The notes below the pieces were generated by a model. The model was not told the DNA's origin and searched no databases. It saw nothing but the letters and a program-made list of their open reading frames with translations. The position numbers and the translations under genes are program-made. Shown here piece after piece: positions 61,570 through 64,000 of a stretch of DNA of 64,000 nucleotides. The number at the start of each line of letters is the position of its first letter. The first letter of the stretch is position 1. Origin of the DNA: an uncultured Lachnospiraceae bacterium (lineage in GTDB: Bacteria > Bacillota > Clostridia > Lachnospirales > Lachnospiraceae); NCBI GenBank assembly GCA_902779395.1, contig CACZBK010000008.1, forward strand, positions 62,001 through 126,000, in the 5' to 3' direction.

Positions 61570-63000
61570 ATGCAATCAGATTTAGTCATCAAAGAAAACG
61601 AATTGATTGATCCTTCGAACTACCCGGAAGACCAGCGCGGACTGGTCGATGATTTTAATGCGCGTATACGGCGTCTGACAGGTATCATCACCGGTATCGG
61701 TAAAGAATACCATACTATCTGGGTCATTAACGCCGTCACAAAAAAGATGTATCTGTACCGTTCAACCGGCGAAAATACTAATCATTATGCCGTAGAATTG
61801 GGATTTCGATTTAACAATTACGACCGTTTTATCGAGGAATACGTAGACCGCTGCGTGGTAAGCAGCATTGAAAGTGTCCAGAGGGATGTAAAACTGGATG
61901 TCGTGTTTTCACGGATCAAAGACGGAGAACTGTTTACCCTCGATTATATGCGTCTGGCCGATGACGGGAATATGTCCTATCATCAGATGGCTTTCGCGCT
62001 GGCCGGACAGCCGGGAGAAACTGATAATTTCATTCTGGCTTTCAGGGATATTGACAAATCCATCCGCAAGCACATTTCCGACAAGCGCTATTTAAGGGAG
62101 CAGCTGGATATCGTTGAAACCTTAAGCCGCGATTACTACAATATCTTCAAGATCAATCCCAAAACGGGTGATGTGGTGATCCTTAAGCTTGACGGCTATG
62201 TTACAAAAGGCATGGAGGGTGCCGGAGAAAAGATCTATTCCTACGATGTACTCTATAAACAGTATGTAAAGGATCGTGTTTATTCCGAAGATCAGGAATG
62301 GATGTATGATGCCATTTCACTTAAAACGATCAATAGCAAGCTTGCCGATAATCCTGAATATGTTTCCAGTTACCGTGTTATAGATAAAGGCGAAGTGCAT
62401 TATTATCAGTTCACTTATATCCTTATCAATGCCAATATCCCGGGCAGCGATATGCTGGCAGGTTTTAAGAACGTAGACGACATCGTAGCCTCAGCGAAGG
62501 AACGACAGAATCTGGAGATCCTGGCCACCACTGATATCATGACAGGTATCTTAAACCGCGGCAGCGGCGAACAGAAAGTGATCGAAGCCATGGCTAACGG
62601 ACGGACGGGAATGCTCTGCATCCTGGACGTCGACAAGTTCAAGGATATCAACGATGACTATGGCCATAATACAGGCGACAAGGTGATCCGCGGGATCGCG
62701 GATGCGTTAAAACATATTTTCCACGATGAGGATATCATCTTCCGTCTTGGCGGGGATGAGTACGCTCTATATGTTATGGATCTTTTGGATGAAGAAACCG
62801 CCAAAGAGCTGATGGACCGCTTCTTTAAGGAAATCTCCCGGATCGATATCCCGGAGCTTAGCGGCAGACAGGTCTGCGTCAGCGCCGGTGCTGCATTCTT
62901 CAAAGCAGGGGATACATGCTCCTTCGAAGACCTTTATAAGCGGGCAGACAGCGGAGTCTATGCAGGAAAAAATATCAGCGGAAGCACATTAAATTTCTGA
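61570..63000 (+). CDS. diguanylate cyclase with duplicated N-terminal sensor domain
   Basis: 476 residues, soluble. Two tandem PAS-like modules of about 130 residues: YHTIWVINAVTKKMYLYRST...ILAFRDIDKSI and YYNIFKINPKTGDVVILKLD...LAGFKNVDDIV; each ends in the same beta strand before a helix. GGDEF follows with DIMTGILNRGSGE, CILDVDKFKDINDDYGHNTGDKVI and RLGGDEYALYV (GGDEY, an accepted active variant). The ATG at 61570 follows AGGAGGG; an upstream ATG at 61555 is inside the ribosome site region. Transcribed divergently from the TetR gene. Confidence 0.9.
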   Translation: MQSDLVIKENELIDPSNYPEDQRGLVDDFNARIRRLTGIITGIGKEYHTIWVINAVTKKMYLYRSTGENTNHYAVELGFRFNNYDRFIEEYVDRCVVSSIESVQRDVKLDVVFSRIKDGELFTLDYMRLADDGNMSYHQMAFALAGQPGETDNFILAFRDIDKSIRKHISDKRYLREQLDIVETLSRDYYNIFKINPKTGDVVILKLDGYVTKGMEGAGEKIYSYDVLYKQYVKDRVYSEDQEWMYDAISLKTINSKLADNPEYVSSYRVIDKGEVHYYQFTYILINANIPGSDMLAGFKNVDDIVASAKERQNLEILATTDIMTGILNRGSGEQKVIEAMANGRTGMLCILDVDKFKDINDDYGHNTGDKVIRGIADALKHIFHDEDIIFRLGGDEYALYVMDLLDEETAKELMDRFFKEISRIDIPELSGRQVCVSAGAAFFKAGDTCSFEDLYKRADSGVYAGKNISGSTLNF

Positions 63001-63041
63001 TATAGCATCCTTCTCCTTGGGTATTGCTTAATAATACACTG

Positions 63042-63806
63042 TTATTGCGGTTTCTTTCCGATCAAACGTATTACCGCTTCATCATCAGCTTCTTCATACA
63101 ATTCCTTTATGTGATCAAATAATCTCTGCCAGGACCGCAGCGGCGTCTCCTTATACGCGGAGGTCACTGTATCATATCCCCAGATCTTTTCGGGCGGAAA
63201 CATTATGGATACAGCCATTCCGTACTCTCCGCCCTTCTTATTCGTGCGCCTGCGAAAGTCCGCAGTCACAAGATAAAACTGCATCTGCAGACCGGTGATG
63301 ATCCCGGGATAATTCTTATCGCCCTCTTTTCCAAAGCCTGCTTTCTTCTTTAATTCCGTAGAGAGGATCTCCTCCTCCGTATAAACCGTATCTCCGTCTT
63401 CATCCGTACGGATGTAGTAATCCATGATCTTCTTCTCACGGCGGTTCGAAAGTCCGTCTTCCCAGCGGGCGTCAAAATCATATCCCTCACGACGATAATT
63501 CACAAAGTACGGCAACCACTTCAGCGAAACGAAACCGGCCTTCTTATCGAAGAACTTGCCATAGGCTATCTTATGTTTCCGGGAAATCTGTTCTCTCCAG
63601 ATCCACGGGTCCCTGACCGTATTATCCGTCCACCAGTATTTAGGGTCGGTCCATTCCTCTACAGAAAAACCTTCCACCCCGTTTGCGAACAGCGGCAGAA
63701 AGCCGATCCTCTCAATATACTCTTCCAGTTCCTCTATTGTATGGATACATTCCGGATGTCTTGAACTGACACCATTCATAACCCATTCCCCGTTTTCTAC
63801 TGACAT
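63042..63806 (-). CDS. AlkZ-related (winged-helix) protein
   Basis: 254 residues, soluble. The sequence HTIEELEEYIERIGFLPLFAN, DPWIWREQISRKHKIAYGKFF and KKAGFVSLKWLPYFVNYRREGYDFDARWEDG resembles a group of Firmicutes proteins named AlkZ-related, which share part of the HTH_42 DNA-glycosylase fold of AlkZ. Whether it has glycosylase activity is not known. It converges with the cyclase gene; in-frame ATGs occur at 63806 and 63779. Confidence 0.6.
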   Translation of the reverse strand: MSVENGEWVMNGVSSRHPECIHTIEELEEYIERIGFLPLFANGVEGFSVEEWTDPKYWWTDNTVRDPWIWREQISRKHKIAYGKFFDKKAGFVSLKWLPYFVNYRREGYDFDARWEDGLSNRREKKIMDYYIRTDEDGDTVYTEEEILSTELKKKAGFGKEGDKNYPGIITGLQMQFYLVTADFRRRTNKKGGEYGMAVSIMFPPEKIWGYDTVTSAYKETPLRSWQRLFDHIKELYEEADDEAVIRLIGKKPQ

Positions 63807-63902
63807 ATCATCTTATGCCTCATTCTTTTTATCAGGCATTGTAACAGAAACTTTACCAAACTATTTTCCTGCCTGAGTTTTTAAAGTAACAATATACCCC
63901 TG

Positions 63903-64000
63903 TCAATACCCTTTTTTCCTGTCTACAATATACTTTAAGTCATGTCCCTCAAAATAATTATCAAGATCCTCTATAAACATTTCGACATTTTTATCCAGAG
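63903..64000 (-). CDS. C-terminal end of an unknown protein (cut by window edge)
   Basis: On the minus strand the last 31 codons read LDKNVEMFIEDLDNYFEGHDLKYIVDRKKGY before TGA at 63903-63905 (quoted in part here: EDLDNYFEGHDLKYIVD). Charged and helical; too short to assign. Confidence 0.5.
   Translation of the reverse strand, partial: LDKNVEMFIEDLDNYFEGHDLKYIVDRKKGY

Overview
The window looks like chromosome of an anaerobic gut or rumen Clostridia bacterium, most likely a Lachnospiraceae member close to Butyrivibrio or its relatives. The grounds are moderate G+C, strong AGGAGG ribosome sites, a SCIFF peptide with its radical-SAM maturase beside a fused secDF, an intracellular GH3 glycosidase, several hybrid histidine kinases and several c-di-GMP proteins. 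Almost every gene is on the minus strand; only four (PHP phosphatase, CorC/HlyC protein, one diguanylate cyclase, and nothing else of size except promoters) break the pattern. I see no phage, IS element, CRISPR array or rRNA. There is one tRNA. The two ends cut through genes (pgk on the left, an unknown gene on the right).

Layout. 1-5.1 kb: glycolysis (pgk, gap) and two envelope proteins. 5.2-14.3 kb: a sensory block made of a chemoreceptor with an amino-acid-type dCache sensor, an alanine/glycine:cation symporter, a hybrid kinase that contains a complete DegV lipid-binding domain plus an HPt domain, and a second hybrid kinase; the last three are tightly coupled. 14.5-20.8 kb: PHP phosphatase, secDF, the SCIFF pair scfB/scfA, and a divergent CorC/HlyC gene whose promoter shares a palindrome with scfA. 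20.8-25.5 kb: a two-permease ABC exporter with its own two-component system. 25.6-31.3 kb: a housekeeping operon (zinc-ribbon low-complexity protein, unknown protein, ispF, cysS, mrnC, rlmB). 31.5-33.6 kb: membrane protein, tRNA-CAU, D,D-carboxypeptidase.

33.7-41.1 kb is the most unusual region: a seven-gene, head-to-tail operon with a complete partner-switching core (PP2C phosphatase, STAS antagonist, HATPase kinase, and a second degenerate HATPase-like protein), flanked by two related acetyltransferase-fold proteins and including a 780-residue protein with a long charged coiled coil and a calpain-like C-terminal domain in which the nucleophile position appears to be Ser. No sigma factor is encoded beside it, so the target of the switch is unknown and may be one of these linked proteins.

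41.2-52.7 kb: GH3 glycosidase, EAL phosphodiesterase, SleB-type hydrolase with a palindrome-rich promoter region, AEC and TraX-type membrane proteins, lipoprotein, and an OmpR-type two-component system. 52.8-59.8 kb: small DUF3006-like gene, RtcB RNA ligase, unknown 482-residue protein, VWA protein, macro-domain protein and a LacI-type-sensor/GGDEF fusion that overlaps the macro gene. 59.9-64 kb: alpha/beta hydrolase with a TetR regulator having two clear operators, a diguanylate cyclase with a duplicated sensor domain and a palindrome inside its promoter, an AlkZ-related protein and a gene fragment. All function calls rest on reading motifs by eye; no database search was possible.
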